Origin: Bordetella parapertussis
GTDB lineage: Bacteria > Pseudomonadota > Gammaproteobacteria > Burkholderiales > Burkholderiaceae_C
Length of the DNA: 5,444 nt
NCBI GenBank assembly: GCA_943328885.2
Contig: CALQBT020000215.1
Coordinates: 1-5,444, forward strand
Direction of reading: 5' to 3'
Part shown: positions 5,349 to 5,444 of the stretch, piece by piece
How the letters are laid out: the number at the start of each line of letters is the position of its first letter
How positions within the stretch are numbered: position 1 is the stretch's first letter
Notes under the pieces: model-generated
The model's input: only the letters and a program-made list of their open reading frames with translations
What the model was told of the DNA's origin: nothing
Database searches by the model: none
Made by a program: the position numbers and the translations under genes

Positions 5349-5444
5349 TCAGCCAGCTGCCAGAAGCTTGCGTGGGCGTCCGCCTTTTTGGCCGTTTTCG
5401 CGCGCAGCAACTGCCTTGCTGGCGCTGCTTCGGCTGCCATTGCG
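5349..5444 (-). CDS. C-terminal end of a small basic protein, 5' part outside the window
   Basis: Only 31 codons are inside the window, ending at TGA 5351-5349. They read SASKAVAARENGQKGGRPRK followed by LLAAG. An ending of the kind 'AARxNGxxGGRPRK' is common at the C-terminus of small bacterial hypothetical or DNA-associated proteins, and GGRPRK resembles an AT-hook core. I cannot name the family from this piece. A competing minus-strand frame (start near 5440, ending at 5255) is open but shows no known pattern, so I prefer the frame given here. Confidence 0.45.
   Translation of the reverse strand, partial: RNGSRSSASKAVAARENGQKGGRPRKLLAAG

Noticed and set aside
4758..5444. Very long plus-strand open frame to the window end
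   Set aside because: Only the part up to 5069 is PIN sequence; beyond it the frame is an out-of-frame reading of the antitoxin and then unrecognisable.

Overview
The window is GC-rich apart from one short AT-rich patch. The best-recognised proteins (a TauE/SafE-type permease, CysN/CysC fragments, a class II Fic protein and VapC-like toxin pieces) look like those of Betaproteobacteria, probably Burkholderiales/Comamonadaceae. That placement is inferred from protein resemblance only. Most of the window is an accessory stretch full of broken genes. Only the permease (cut by the left edge) and the Fic gene look intact.

Left part (1-1733, read on the minus strand): the remains of a sulfur-assimilation operon. 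A cysNC gene (ATP sulfurylase large subunit fused to APS kinase) was followed 40 bp downstream by the permease. cysNC is wrecked in an informative way. Its 5' part (1733 down to about 1201) and the end of its cysC part (about 879 down to 771) lie on the minus strand. The piece between them (about 883-1197), which carries the end of CysN and the start of CysC, lies on the plus strand. This is what an inversion inside the gene would leave, with further deletions and frameshifts. The P-loop and the NKxD motif of CysN are both gone.

Middle (about 1734-2967): a small unrecognised ORF (1964-2215, +), a stranded 25-residue C-terminus of a DUF3368 PIN-domain toxin (2299-2376, +), and the C-terminal half of a HigA-like helix-turn-helix antitoxin (ORF 2456-2692, -), followed by about 275 bp without a recognisable gene.

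Centre (2968-4280): an intact 402-residue class II Fic AMP-transferase on the minus strand. It has its own near-consensus sigma-70 promoter in an AT-rich patch that carries tandem 7-bp repeats and is bracketed by a 10-bp direct repeat.

Right part (4280-5444): about 330 bp without a recognisable gene, then the body of a DUF3368 PIN toxin (4615-5069, +). This has one frameshift at a G run and lacks its C-terminus. It runs directly into the C-terminal half of a second HigA-like antitoxin (5069-5179, +). At the right edge the Lys/Arg-rich C-terminus of another gene enters on the minus strand.

Overall, the window looks like an old sulfate-assimilation locus next to a patch where toxin-antitoxin genes have accumulated, recombined and decayed around one surviving Fic gene. 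I see no transposase, integrase, tRNA, rRNA or CRISPR array.
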